A model generated the notes under the pieces. It worked only from the letters and a program-made list of their open reading frames with translations, did not search any database and was not told where the DNA came from. Made by a program: the position numbers and the translations under genes. Shown here piece by piece: positions 27,688 to 36,698 of a DNA stretch of 64,000 nucleotides (positions are counted from its first letter, which is position 1; each line of letters opens with the position of its first letter). This stretch comes from Pedobacter rhizosphaerae (GTDB lineage Bacteria > Bacteroidota > Bacteroidia > Sphingobacteriales > Sphingobacteriaceae), in contig NZ_FOGG01000015.1 in the NCBI RefSeq assembly GCF_900111155.1, forward strand, positions 1-64,000, written 5' to 3'.

Positions 27688-28824
27688 TCATTCCATTTGC
27701 TTTTGATTGAAGCCAACTATCAATTTAAACAGATCATTGTATTCGGTTAAAGGAAGGCTTTCTGGCTGATCAAAAATATCATGGTAGGCGGAAGGACCTC
27801 CCTGGGTATAAATAAAGAAGGCCGGAACCCCTTTTTCGGTAAAGAAATAATGGTCGCTATTGGCGGCCTTACCCCTCGGATTTATTTTAATGATATATTG
27901 ATGTGCATTGTTCAGTTCATTAAGCTGTGCAAAGGCTTTAGGGTAAACACTGGCGTTAACAACTGTCATACCTGATGCTCCCGTTCCTACTAAATCCAGG
28001 TTTAATAGAAACTTGATATTGGAAAGTGGAATTAATGGGTTTTCTGTAAAGTAATGCGATCCTATTAACCCTGCTTCTTCTGCAGCAAAGCAGATAAAAC
28101 CTATGGAATAGGGTTGAGGATTGGCCGCGTAATATTTTGCCAGACTTAAAAGTGTAGCCACTCCTGCAGCGTTATCATTGGCTCCGGGGAAGTAAGTTTC
28201 GCTGCCCATGCCACCCAAGTGATCATAATGGGCGGTAATGATTAACAGTGAATCGGGTTTCCGTGTTCCTTTAACAAAACCACAAATGTTGGCGGCTTGA
28301 AAATTAGGGACGAACTGGTTTTCAATATCTGTTTTGATATCTTTCGGAATGTAATTAAAAGATTTTTTATTGAGCTGAATAGTAAGATTGGGGGTGGTTT
28401 CGGTAGCTACAGACCAGGTGAGTTTATCTTTCAATGTTACTTTAAGGCCTTGATTACTTTCGTAATTTAAAGTGTCTGTTTTGCTTAATGTGAATTTGCC
28501 TTTTAATCCTGTACTTTCATTGTTAACAATAAAGTCTTTACCGGGGATTAACTTTTTGCCATTTAATTCTACGCTCATCTTGCCCGGAAATGTATTCACA
28601 GGGAAGTTGAAAGTTTGTAGGTAACTACTGCCCATGGGTTTTAAGCCTATTTTTTGATATTCTGAAGCTATAAACGCTCCGGCTTTTTTCATTCCATCCC
28701 TCGTGTACCCTCTACCCCAAAGTGCCTTTGAAGTTAAGGTATTGATGGTTTCGCGAACGTATATTGAATCTTGAGCAACACAAAATGCCGGTAGCAGGAG
28801 GAGTATTAAAATGAGTTTTTTCAT
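27688..28824 (-). CDS. secreted M28 family metallopeptidase
   Basis: This 378-residue protein has a signal peptide (MKKLILILLLLPAFCVAQ) and an M28 zinc aminopeptidase core: TAHYDHLGG (His/Asp ligands), GANDNAAGVATLL, FAAEEAGLIGS (Glu general base) and a late His in SDHYFF and AYHDIFD. It releases N-terminal amino acids in the periplasm or outside the cell. I chose the start at 28824, directly before the signal. A longer frame to 28911 runs into a dispersed palindrome and lacks a better signal. Confidence 0.92.
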   Translation of the reverse strand: MKKLILILLLLPAFCVAQDSIYVRETINTLTSKALWGRGYTRDGMKKAGAFIASEYQKIGLKPMGSSYLQTFNFPVNTFPGKMSVELNGKKLIPGKDFIVNNESTGLKGKFTLSKTDTLNYESNQGLKVTLKDKLTWSVATETTPNLTIQLNKKSFNYIPKDIKTDIENQFVPNFQAANICGFVKGTRKPDSLLIITAHYDHLGGMGSETYFPGANDNAAGVATLLSLAKYYAANPQPYSIGFICFAAEEAGLIGSHYFTENPLIPLSNIKFLLNLDLVGTGASGMTVVNASVYPKAFAQLNELNNAHQYIIKINPRGKAANSDHYFFTEKGVPAFFIYTQGGPSAYHDIFDQPESLPLTEYNDLFKLIVGFNQKQME

Positions 28825-28893
28825 GGTCAAGAATCTAATATAGTGTTTTACACTAAAACAAAATGAGTTTTGAAGAATGATATCATAATCTAG

Positions 28894-28918
28894 CTCCCCT
28901 CCTTTTTTCAAGGAGGGG
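28894..28918. repeat. dispersed palindromic repeat
   Basis: The same palindrome as at 7943 and 8184 (CCCCTCCTT, loop, AAGGAGGGG), again followed by a G-rich tail (caggggg, tggtt). It lies in the 247-base gap between the peptidase and DUF6607 genes. No gene is seen in the rest of the gap. Confidence 0.85.
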
Positions 28919-29071
28919 CAGGGGGTGGTTAGTATAATTAAACTGCAATTGTGAGTTCGCTAATTTAATAACACTCGAAAGTTTACTGGTCTGTGAGCCA
29001 CAGACCATGGGTGATAAAAAAAATGGTCAGCTCCTTTCGCAACTAACCATCTCCTATTTAACTAACGATCT

Positions 29072-29989
29072 TTATTTTACCAAATACGGTTGAAGACCTG
29101 CTTTAACCTTTTCTTGATTTTGTGCTGTAGTCCATTTTTCTTTAACCGACTGGTAGCCTAATGCGAAAAGTACTTCATAAAGTAATTTGCCATTGGTTTT
29201 AGTCTGAACTTTTAGGTTGCTGTTATTTGCAAGGATATCTGCCCATACAGCGCGAACATCTGCCCAATACTTTTCCTGGCTAGCCCACCATTTTTGTGCG
29301 AATGCGAATTTTTCAGGTGCAATTTTGCTGAACTCCTCATAACCTTTTTCAACGGCTAGAAGCTTATCCCCATTAGCCGTACGTATCACCTTTTTATTGT
29401 CCTGTTCAAACATCCAGCCCTCTTTGGTAATGTTAATTCTGCTACCGCGATTTAATACGTTATAATCATTGCGGGTAGTAGACTCTCTTCTAGGTAGAGG
29501 AGAATCGGTTTCACTCTGCCAGGCATCACGGCCACCTACGTGACTCCATGTGCCGTAACCTTGATAACGTGGGCTATCATCTACCTGATAAACTTTCTGC
29601 GTCCATTTGCCTTTTACATCTGCCGGGCTTACTTTAGCTTTTTTCCAGGCATTGTCCTGCGTATAAAGCATCAAATCGGTATCCTCATAAGTCCAGTCCT
29701 GGCGCCAGTGTTTAATTACGGTACTGTCATCTATGGCCAGCATGTGCTGGATAACGATTCTTTTAGGTTCATCGACAATGATTTCTGCCCATTCATTTGC
29801 ATGGCTTTTGTAGGGCTTACTAAATTTGTATGCAGTATCTGGTGCGGTCACTTCGGCATAATTGAAGTTAACTTTATAAAAACCAGCCAGGGCTTTTATC
29901 GCTTGTCTGTCTTGCTCCAGTTTATTTTGAGCATGGGCACCAACAGTAGCCATACCTGTAAGGACTAAGATTAGGGTTAAAATTTTCAT
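29072..29989 (-). CDS. DUF6607 family secreted protein
   Basis: This 305-residue protein has a signal peptide (ILTLILVLTGMATVGAHAQ) and a family-typical start (RQAIKALAGFYKVNFNYAEV), many Trp residues (KHWRQDWTYED, WARTSEEKYW-like C-terminal stretch) and no membrane helices. It resembles DUF6607, which has no known activity. It is the last gene of a leftward run with a TonB-dependent receptor, DUF4198 and a PepSY protein, suggesting a role in metal or siderophore handling in the periplasm. Confidence 0.75.
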   Translation of the reverse strand: MKILTLILVLTGMATVGAHAQNKLEQDRQAIKALAGFYKVNFNYAEVTAPDTAYKFSKPYKSHANEWAEIIVDEPKRIVIQHMLAIDDSTVIKHWRQDWTYEDTDLMLYTQDNAWKKAKVSPADVKGKWTQKVYQVDDSPRYQGYGTWSHVGGRDAWQSETDSPLPRRESTTRNDYNVLNRGSRINITKEGWMFEQDNKKVIRTANGDKLLAVEKGYEEFSKIAPEKFAFAQKWWASQEKYWADVRAVWADILANNSNLKVQTKTNGKLLYEVLFALGYQSVKEKWTTAQNQEKVKAGLQPYLVK

Positions 29990-30014
29990 TTTATATTGAT
30001 TTATTACTTTGTTT

Positions 30015-31217
30015 TTAATTTTCCGCTGCTGCGGGATTTTTCTTTTTCTTCTTTTTTCCCCACCAAATGATAAATCCGGTTATGGGTAAGCTTGCAGCAA
30101 TGAAGCTTGCAAAAAATGCAAGAATTTTTCCTGGTAAACCTAAGATTGCGCCAACATGGATATCATAGTTCATCCCGACTACGACCTCTCCAGCATTCTT
30201 TTCTGATTGATTTCTTCGCTGAAGTAATTTGCCGGTATATTGGTCAAATTGGATCATGTCATAATTCCAATAGGTTTCATCTCCGCGGTAGCCTGTAGCG
30301 TAAATGGTAGCTGTTCCACCTTCTGCAGGAGACATTCCAATACGATCAGCTCCTTTAAACTCTTTTTTGGCTTGTTCAAAGGCAACATCAAAGGGAATGG
30401 CTGTAATGGTTTTGGTTGAATCAGACTTTACATCGACCTGGGCAGGAGGTGTAATGCTTCTGGCGGCTACCACATAAACCGTAGCCTGAAACCATTGAAA
30501 GGCCCAAACCAAACCGGTTAAGGCAAGCATCAGGCAAATAGTCATGACGTAAAAGCCCAAAACATTGTGTAGATCGTAATTTACCCGTTTAAATTTGGCT
30601 TTCCATTTCACTTTGAAACTCTTTTCAAAGTTTGATTTCTTCAGATTTTTTGGCCACCACATTACAATACCTGAAATGAGCAGAAAAACGAAAATGAATG
30701 TTGCCCAGCCAATAATTTGCTGGCCTATTGGATGATTGATCAGAAAGCTCCAATGAAGCATTTTAATGATGGCAAAGAACTCGTATTTGTGATCGGCAAC
30801 TAAGGTGACTTTCCCGGTGTAGGGATTAATCAGCACCAAATCATAGTAGTCTATCGAATCGAAGTACCAAAAAGCTTTGGGATCTCCAGCTTTGTAGGTG
30901 CCAAATTCCCAGGCGCGATCTGGTGTTTGGTAAGTAGAGATGAAACTGATTTTTTTCTTTCCCCCTAAAGCTTTTTCCGCGTTTGCTTTTAAAGTACTTA
31001 AGGGTAGCGTTTGGCGGTTGGCTGGTACTTCAATAAAAACCTCTTTTCGATGGATAAATTCCGTGATTTCTTTTTGAAAGGCGAAGATACACCCCGTTAT
31101 CCCTAAGTGGAAAACAATGAGGCCGGAGGCAATGCCTAGCCACAGGTGTAACCAATCGCTGATTCTCCTGATCCGCGATTTAGCAGGTTTTTTTTTGATT
31201 TGTTTTTTTAGCGCCAT
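30015..31217 (-). CDS. PepSY-associated TM helix protein
   Basis: This 400-residue inner-membrane protein has a basic N-terminus, a first helix (LHLWLGIASGLIVFHLGITGCIFAF), two central helices (IGWATFIFVFLLISGIVMWW; VMTICLMLALTGLVWAF) and a C-terminal helix (ILAFFASFIAASLPITGFIIWW), with PepSY-like periplasmic segments between them. Such proteins often accompany siderophore receptors and are thought to act in iron reduction or release. I chose ATG 31217; an upstream ATG at 31244 is also possible. The WW-G-KKKK ending is usual. Confidence 0.88.
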   Translation of the reverse strand: MALKKQIKKKPAKSRIRRISDWLHLWLGIASGLIVFHLGITGCIFAFQKEITEFIHRKEVFIEVPANRQTLPLSTLKANAEKALGGKKKISFISTYQTPDRAWEFGTYKAGDPKAFWYFDSIDYYDLVLINPYTGKVTLVADHKYEFFAIIKMLHWSFLINHPIGQQIIGWATFIFVFLLISGIVMWWPKNLKKSNFEKSFKVKWKAKFKRVNYDLHNVLGFYVMTICLMLALTGLVWAFQWFQATVYVVAARSITPPAQVDVKSDSTKTITAIPFDVAFEQAKKEFKGADRIGMSPAEGGTATIYATGYRGDETYWNYDMIQFDQYTGKLLQRRNQSEKNAGEVVVGMNYDIHVGAILGLPGKILAFFASFIAASLPITGFIIWWGKKKKKKNPAAAEN

Positions 31218-31293
31218 TAAAGCTATATTTAATAAAATAACCAATTGATCCTCTTACAAATCAATTGGTTGTGCAGTGGTATGCTTAAATTTT

Positions 31294-32004
31294 CTACTTT
31301 ACCTGGGTAGTATAGGTTACCAAATGCCAAACTTTTTCATAGTCTTTGCCATTTAGTTTTCCCGGAGTTTTATCTTCTGTAAAGGCTTCGAAAAAGTAAT
31401 TTCCTTGTTCGGCAGGTTTAAAAACAAATTTACCGGTAGCATCGGTTTCAGTCGATTCTGCTTTTCTGGCTGGATTTACAATCGTTAGCTTCTGTTTGGC
31501 AAAGGGTGCATTATTGTAAATTAATTGATGACTGGAAGTTTCGCCAACTTTTAAGCCTTGCTTTTCTGGTCTGATGGTTAATGCAGCCGTAGCCGGATAG
31601 GTGGTATTTACTTTAGCCGTTCCAACAGCAACATCAGCAAAAGCATAATATTCAATTTTGGCCTTCTCGTAAATATCTCTCACTTCATGAACGATAGAAA
31701 GTTTATAAGTCCCGTTTTGATCTGGCGTGAAACTGGTTTTAAAGAAATGCACATCAGGAGTAGCCGTTAAAATTTTAGTTGTGCCATTTGGAGTTGTTAA
31801 TACCAGACTAAATTCTTTTAAGTTGCTAAACCATTTGGCTGCAGAATCAGGCTCGTTAGATTCATATTCTCCGAAGAAGATTTTTACCTCTTGTGCCTGG
31901 CCTTTTTTCCCGGTGGAGGCTGTTTCAATCCATAAGGCGTGTGCAAAAGCACTGGAAATACTGAAGACCAGAAATAGGGCGAGTAAGGAGATTTTCGTTT
32001 TCAT
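31294..32004 (-). CDS. DUF4198 domain protein
   Basis: This 236-residue protein has a signal peptide followed by HALWIE, the family hallmark: mature DUF4198 proteins begin with a His and may bind metal through it. Two Ig-like beta domains follow, ending KVWHLVTYTTQ. The family is linked to nickel or other metal uptake. I chose the start at 32004, which gives a clean signal. It lies between the TonB receptor and the PepSY gene in one operon. Confidence 0.85.
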   Translation of the reverse strand: MKTKISLLALFLVFSISSAFAHALWIETASTGKKGQAQEVKIFFGEYESNEPDSAAKWFSNLKEFSLVLTTPNGTTKILTATPDVHFFKTSFTPDQNGTYKLSIVHEVRDIYEKAKIEYYAFADVAVGTAKVNTTYPATAALTIRPEKQGLKVGETSSHQLIYNNAPFAKQKLTIVNPARKAESTETDATGKFVFKPAEQGNYFFEAFTEDKTPGKLNGKDYEKVWHLVTYTTQVK

Positions 32005-32068
32005 TGTTTTTAGTTTTAAGGTTAAAATGACCCCAGCTCTGATCTGATCCAAAACTGGGGATGAGATA

Positions 32069-34513
32069 TTAAAATTTGTAAGATATGCTGCCTGTAAATG
32101 TTCTTATGTCCTGAGGGTTCATTGTACTATAGCCTGTCCAATATTTTTCATTAGTAATATTGTCTACTTTTGCCCCAATTCTAAAGCTATGGTGGTCATA
32201 AAATACCGATGCATTAAATATTTCATAAGCAGGTAAAATGAAAACGCCCTGGCTTACACTATTTACAATTTTGTTGTCGCTTGCGTAATTTCCACCAGCA
32301 CCTAATCCAAAACCTCTCAGAGAACCTGTATTGAATTTATAGCTGATCCATAAATTAGCCGAGTAGGGCGCTGCTGAGTAGGCATCTCTTCTACCTTCTA
32401 CATCTGGAGATGCATTTTCTAAGCGGTTATCATTGTAGGCAAAACCTGCAATCACATTTAAACCGTTAATCGGATTGGCGATAATTTCAGCTTCAATACC
32501 TTTACTAATTTTATTTCCATCCTGAATCTGTGCATTTGGATTTGACGGGTCGCCATTATAGCCCCTAACAATGTCTTTTACTTTGATGTAGTAATAAGAA
32601 ACAGACCCGGTTAGTTTATTACCAAAAGCATTCATTTTAACTCCGCCTTCCATTTGGTTGGCCTGCTCTGGCTTAAAGGTATTTCCTTGATAATCGATTC
32701 CATTAACATTATTAAAGCCGTTTTGGTAGTTGGCAAATAATGATAATTGATCTTTAATAGGTTGGTAAACTAACCCGAATTTAGGAGAGAAAGCGGTTTG
32801 CTTGTAGGCTCCCGTTGGTGCCGAACCTGCACGATCAGAGTTCCCTTTGTTATCGTACCTATCCACCCTTAATGCTGCAAGCGCAATTAATCTTTCAGTT
32901 AAGTTGATCACATCTGATGCGTAAGCACTGTAGGTATTCGTTTTGAAGTTGTAAGGATATCTGAAAACCACACTGGGATCGTTTGCAAGTCTGGAATAAA
33001 AAGCAGCTAAATTGGTTTCGTTAAAATCATTATAGTTAGCATCTTGGCCATTTTTATTGGTTAAATCGAATGTGTCGATAGAATAGAACAACTGATCAGA
33101 ATTTTGGCGTAAATAATCCAATCCTAAAACAATTCTGTTTTTAACCGAGCCTATATGAAAAGTGCCGTTAAAGTTTTGTTGTATTTCGTAGGTGTAAACT
33201 TTGCTGTTATCTGTAGATTGGTCTGCTCTTGAAAGATAATCTGCTCCGGGAGCTGCACCTGGATTGAGGACGCTATTTGGAACCAAAAAGAAATAAGAAC
33301 CACGGCCGTTAGAAAAGCTATAGCTTGAGGATACGCTGGTATGTGACGACCAGTTTTCGTTAAATTTATAATTGGCTTGCCCGAAGAAGTTGGTGCTCTT
33401 ATAATTTTGCTTAATGCCATCACCGATAAATGATTTGTTGTAATCAATTCCAGCCTGATCGGCTCTGTCAAAACCCAATTGGGCAACAGGGAAGTAAAAG
33501 AAAACAAAAGGTTTTAAAGTGTTGGTACCATTAGCAATTTCGGCATCGAAAGTAAAGTCTAATTTATCGTTTACTTTATAAGATAAACTGGGTGCAAGAA
33601 AAAAGCCTCTATCGTAAACATTTTCCTGGAAAGAGCCTCTGTAGTTGTAAGAAGCATTTAAGCGGGCGTAAATTTTATTGTTTTTATCAACAGGGAAATT
33701 AAAATCTGTTGTTACCCGATTTAAATCATAGCTGCCTGTTGCATAGCTTACTTCTCCGCCAATTCCTTCAAAAGGCTTTTTGGTTATGCGATTAATTAAG
33801 CCCCCATAAGAAGTAAGGGTACTTCCGAATAGGGTAGCAGAAGGACCTTTAATTACTTCTACGCTTTCTAAATTAGCGGCATCATTACGACTGGTTACCA
33901 ATCCTGCAAGTCCATTTCGTAGTTTAGCCTGAACAATAAAACCTCTAGATGCATAATAAGCACCGCCATCGCCACCACGAGATGTTGCATCCCACATTTT
34001 TTGAATACCCGTTGCGTTTCTGGTTGCGTCATCTACAGAAAATACCAGTTGATCATTTAAGGTTTCTTTAGTGATGGTGGTGTAAACTTGTGGATTCTCT
34101 AAATTATTCAATGGCATTTTAGAGACAAACTCGCTCTTTTTAGCAGCATATTTATTTACTCTGCCCTGGCTAATGTTCACTTCATTTAATTGATTGGCAT
34201 TTTGACTGATAACAAAGTCTACTATTTTATCTTCACCCGCAACTACCGTTATATTTTTTTCAATATTCTCGATCCCTACACCTGATACACGTACAGTGTA
34301 AGAGCCTGGTTTAACCCGCTGGATTTCAAAAAAACCCTTTTCATTCGTCATATTGCCTAAGCCTTTTCCCTTTAAGCCAACAGAAATATAGGGAGCAGAT
34401 TTTCCGTCAGATGTAGTTACCTTACCTTTTATGGTCCCCAACTGCTGTGCATAGGAAAATAAAACGATAAAAGAGAGGATAATCGTTAAACAAAAGGGTT
34501 TGATTTTAAGCAT
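32069..34513 (-). CDS. TonB-dependent siderophore-type receptor
   Basis: This 814-residue outer-membrane receptor has a signal peptide (cleavage near FSYAQ), a carboxypeptidase-regulatory-like domain (about 25-110), a plug with ESVEVIKGPSATLFGST near 215 and a beta-barrel ending in Phe (TGSISYKF). Plug features and size suit ferric-siderophore receptors. It heads a leftward operon with DUF4198, PepSY and DUF6607 genes. No Fur-type box could be confirmed by eye. Confidence 0.92.
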   Translation of the reverse strand: MLKIKPFCLTIILSFIVLFSYAQQLGTIKGKVTTSDGKSAPYISVGLKGKGLGNMTNEKGFFEIQRVKPGSYTVRVSGVGIENIEKNITVVAGEDKIVDFVISQNANQLNEVNISQGRVNKYAAKKSEFVSKMPLNNLENPQVYTTITKETLNDQLVFSVDDATRNATGIQKMWDATSRGGDGGAYYASRGFIVQAKLRNGLAGLVTSRNDAANLESVEVIKGPSATLFGSTLTSYGGLINRITKKPFEGIGGEVSYATGSYDLNRVTTDFNFPVDKNNKIYARLNASYNYRGSFQENVYDRGFFLAPSLSYKVNDKLDFTFDAEIANGTNTLKPFVFFYFPVAQLGFDRADQAGIDYNKSFIGDGIKQNYKSTNFFGQANYKFNENWSSHTSVSSSYSFSNGRGSYFFLVPNSVLNPGAAPGADYLSRADQSTDNSKVYTYEIQQNFNGTFHIGSVKNRIVLGLDYLRQNSDQLFYSIDTFDLTNKNGQDANYNDFNETNLAAFYSRLANDPSVVFRYPYNFKTNTYSAYASDVINLTERLIALAALRVDRYDNKGNSDRAGSAPTGAYKQTAFSPKFGLVYQPIKDQLSLFANYQNGFNNVNGIDYQGNTFKPEQANQMEGGVKMNAFGNKLTGSVSYYYIKVKDIVRGYNGDPSNPNAQIQDGNKISKGIEAEIIANPINGLNVIAGFAYNDNRLENASPDVEGRRDAYSAAPYSANLWISYKFNTGSLRGFGLGAGGNYASDNKIVNSVSQGVFILPAYEIFNASVFYDHHSFRIGAKVDNITNEKYWTGYSTMNPQDIRTFTGSISYKF

Positions 34514-34548
34514 ATTAAATTTTTATTTGGATTAATTCTAAGTAGCGG

Positions 34549-34580
34549 CAAAATAACGGAGCAAATTCTAATAATCCAAA
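34549..34580 (-). promoter_or_regulatory. candidate promoter of receptor operon
   Basis: On the minus strand TTTG (34580-34577), a 20-base spacer and TTATTTTG (34556-34549) resemble the Bacteroidota consensus with one mismatch. AT-rich half-sites reading GATTA/TAATC surround it (34526-34606) and could bind a regulator. Confidence 0.5.
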
Positions 34581-34828
34581 TTATTTTTAATTAATCTAAA
34601 TAATAATACGTTAAATTTTAATGATTAGCTATTTCAAGCTAAAACGATTAATTCTTTGTTAAATGAAATAAATTCTACAGGCGATATTAAAACAAAAGTA
34701 TTAATGGCTGGAATGGTATTTTGGTGAGGTCAAAATTAACCTACAGCAGATGAGTGTTAATTGATGGAGAGAATGACGACTTTTAGAATGCCCTAAGCAA
34801 GACTTGCTTTTTAACAAAGGAAGGAGTT

Positions 34829-34858
34829 AAGCACCTAAAAACCTTCAAGAAGGTGCTT
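34829..34858. other. inverted repeat in gene-free gap
   Basis: Arms aagcacct and aggtgctt are perfect 8-mers around a 14-base loop. It is the only structure I see between the receptor promoter and the DUF4397 gene (34600-35079). It may be a weak terminator for the DUF4397 gene. No real gene is supported in the gap. Confidence 0.4.
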
Positions 34859-35079
34859 CCTGAAGTAATTTGCTTCAATCGATTGTAGTTGGTGTGGTAT
34901 TTTTGGAGAAACAAAACATGGATTGCCGTGCATCGGAAGTTATCCCAGGTTTACTAACACTTACTTTTGTATGGTTGGGGGGACGGCATCACTTTTCCGT
35001 TTTAGGAATGTCTGTGATTAGCGGTATGATGCATGGCAATCCAAATTTATGGTTTTATTATATCAGGTTTAACCCTCAA

Positions 35080-35775
35080 TTATTTGATTGTAACCGCTTG
35101 TAGATTAACAGGGCGCTGAGTATCATCTGCCGGAGTAACCAATCCACCATAAATAACATCGTAGTGATAGCCGGCAACAAAGGTGAAGCCTGTTAACGAT
35201 GCTTTAACCGCTCCTCCCGATGTTTCTTTAGCATCCAGCGTGTATGAGCCTGCATCTACTTGTACAAATGCAGTGGCTGTTTTATATGTTTTGTTGGTGA
35301 ATAATGCTGTAGTGGCTCCGTTTTTAATTAAATCCATTGCCGGTGCATCTGGCGATAGGTTGATAAATCTGATGTAAGCTTTATCAGTAGCAGGAACACT
35401 AAGATCATCGCTAACTGTTAATCCATCTAAAGAAGTACCCTTATTGATTAAGAAAAACGACTGATACATGTTCGGTGATAGGGAAACAGTTTTGGTTAAC
35501 AAATTTTCGGTAGAACTGGCCGTTGTAAATTTCAGGCTGTAAGATCCTGCCTCGCGTGCGGTATAAGCTACTGAACCTGCGTAAGGAATGGCAGCAGAAT
35601 TAATAACACTTCCATTTAAATAAATATTATATGTGGCCAGGGTTGGAGAGGCGTTAACAGTTCTCAGGTAAGAAATGGTTGTACTTACTTCATCCTTTTT
35701 ACATGCGCTAAGCGTAATAAGAAACATTAAAGTTAAGGACAGGAATTTAAAATTTTTCAGCGTAGAATTTTTCAT
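35080..35775 (-). CDS. DUF4397 domain lipoprotein
   Basis: This 231-residue lipoprotein has the lipobox LSAC followed by KKDE and a DUF4397 beta-sandwich (YLRTVNASPTLATYNIYLNGSVIN ... YIRFINLSPDAPAMDL). DUF4397 proteins are surface or periplasmic and of unknown function. The gene stands alone, upstream of the iron-type operon and on the same strand. Its upstream side faces the tandem repeats that precede the arginine cluster. Confidence 0.88.
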   Translation of the reverse strand: MKNSTLKNFKFLSLTLMFLITLSACKKDEVSTTISYLRTVNASPTLATYNIYLNGSVINSAAIPYAGSVAYTAREAGSYSLKFTTASSTENLLTKTVSLSPNMYQSFFLINKGTSLDGLTVSDDLSVPATDKAYIRFINLSPDAPAMDLIKNGATTALFTNKTYKTATAFVQVDAGSYTLDAKETSGGAVKASLTGFTFVAGYHYDVIYGGLVTPADDTQRPVNLQAVTIK

Positions 35776-35963
35776 AATTAGTGTTTGATGATTAACAATT
35801 TATCTAATGATGGAACCTTTTAATTAAATAACACGGTTTCAAATGCAAATATTAACTTTAAATAGCAATTGAGAGTGTTAAAACTTGTTAATTGATGTTA
35901 AAAATGGCTTTTATTTGATGATTTGCACATTCCCATCGTCCGTTAGTGCCGCTTAAATAAAAT

Positions 35964-36346
35964 GTAAGATGGTTTGATGTAAAATGGAAACCCGCCCCGC
36001 TGTTCAGTCCATCGTCCATTTTTCCCTATTCCATCCTAATGTAAAATGGTTTAATGGAAAATGGAAAAGCCGCCCCGCTATTTAGTTCATCGTCCATTTT
36101 TCCCTCTTCCATTATATGTAAGATTGTTGATGTAAAATGGGAAGGCCGCTCCGCTGTTCAGTCCATCGTCCATTACAACCCCTTTCTTTATATGTAAAAT
36201 GGTTTAATGGAAAATGGAAAAGCCGCCCCGCTATTCAGTCCATCGTCCATTTTTCCCTCTACCATTATATGTAAGATTGTTGATGTAAAATGGGAGGCCG
36301 CCCCGCTGTTCAGTCCACCGTCCATCAATCCCTTTTTCGATTTTAT
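35964..36346. repeat. five tandem 76-77 bp repeats
   Basis: Units start at 35964, 36041, 36118, 36194 and 36271, each opening gtaa(a/g)atggtt or gtaagattgtt. They share the core ccgc(c/t)ccgct and the ending cagtccatcgtccat, and a sixth start (gtaaggg) follows at 36347. Units 2 and 4, and units 3 and 5, are most alike, as if pairs were duplicated. Each unit has complementary segments (aaaatgga / tccattttt). The block sits about 60 bases before the arginine-cluster promoter. Confidence 0.9.
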
Positions 36347-36408
36347 GTAAGGGAATGATCGTTTTATGTCTTTTATTTCACATAAATTTCGTAAAAAAGT
36401 TAAAAAAT

Positions 36409-36440
36409 ATTGTGGAACTCAATTATTATTTAAACCTTTG
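36409..36440 (+). promoter_or_regulatory. candidate promoter of arginine cluster
   Basis: ATTG (36409-36412), 20 bases, then AACCTTTG (36433-36440) resemble TTTG / TAnnTTTG. Transcription would start near 36446, giving a leader of about 250 bases before the first enzyme gene. Confidence 0.55.
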
Positions 36441-36478
36441 CACCTCAATAGAGTTAAAGCCGTTTTAATACGCTAGAA

Positions 36479-36613
36479 ATGATTAAAAATTTTTTACATA
36501 AACATTCTGCTTCTGCAACATCACTTGTTGTAGAAAAAAGTACGTTTATTAATCGTTACGAAGCTGTATTTCACTACCCCATGAACCGGCAAAATTTTAC
36601 TCCACGCATTTAG
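36479..36613 (+). CDS. putative 44-residue leader peptide
   Basis: A short frame begins with ATG 33 bases after the expected transcription start and ends with TAG at 36611. It encodes a basic peptide with three Arg (CGT, CGG, CGC) in its second half. A 9-bp hairpin (TTCTGCAAC / GTTGTAGAA, 36511-36535) lies inside it, and a smaller one (GAGGA / TCCTC) follows near 36632. It could be an attenuation leader or a small conserved protein; I do not recognise it. Confidence 0.4.
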   Translation: MIKNFLHKHSASATSLVVEKSTFINRYEAVFHYPMNRQNFTPRI

Positions 36614-36698
36614 TACCCTATACTAAGCGATACGAGGAATTGATCCTCTCTAAAAACCCAATTAACAAGAATACTTATATTTTTTCGTTAGAAATTTA

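Noticed and set aside
34870-35103. A 77-residue plus-strand frame before the DUF4397 gene
   Set aside because: It begins with TTG, overlaps the end of a clear gene on the other strand and has no recognisable features.
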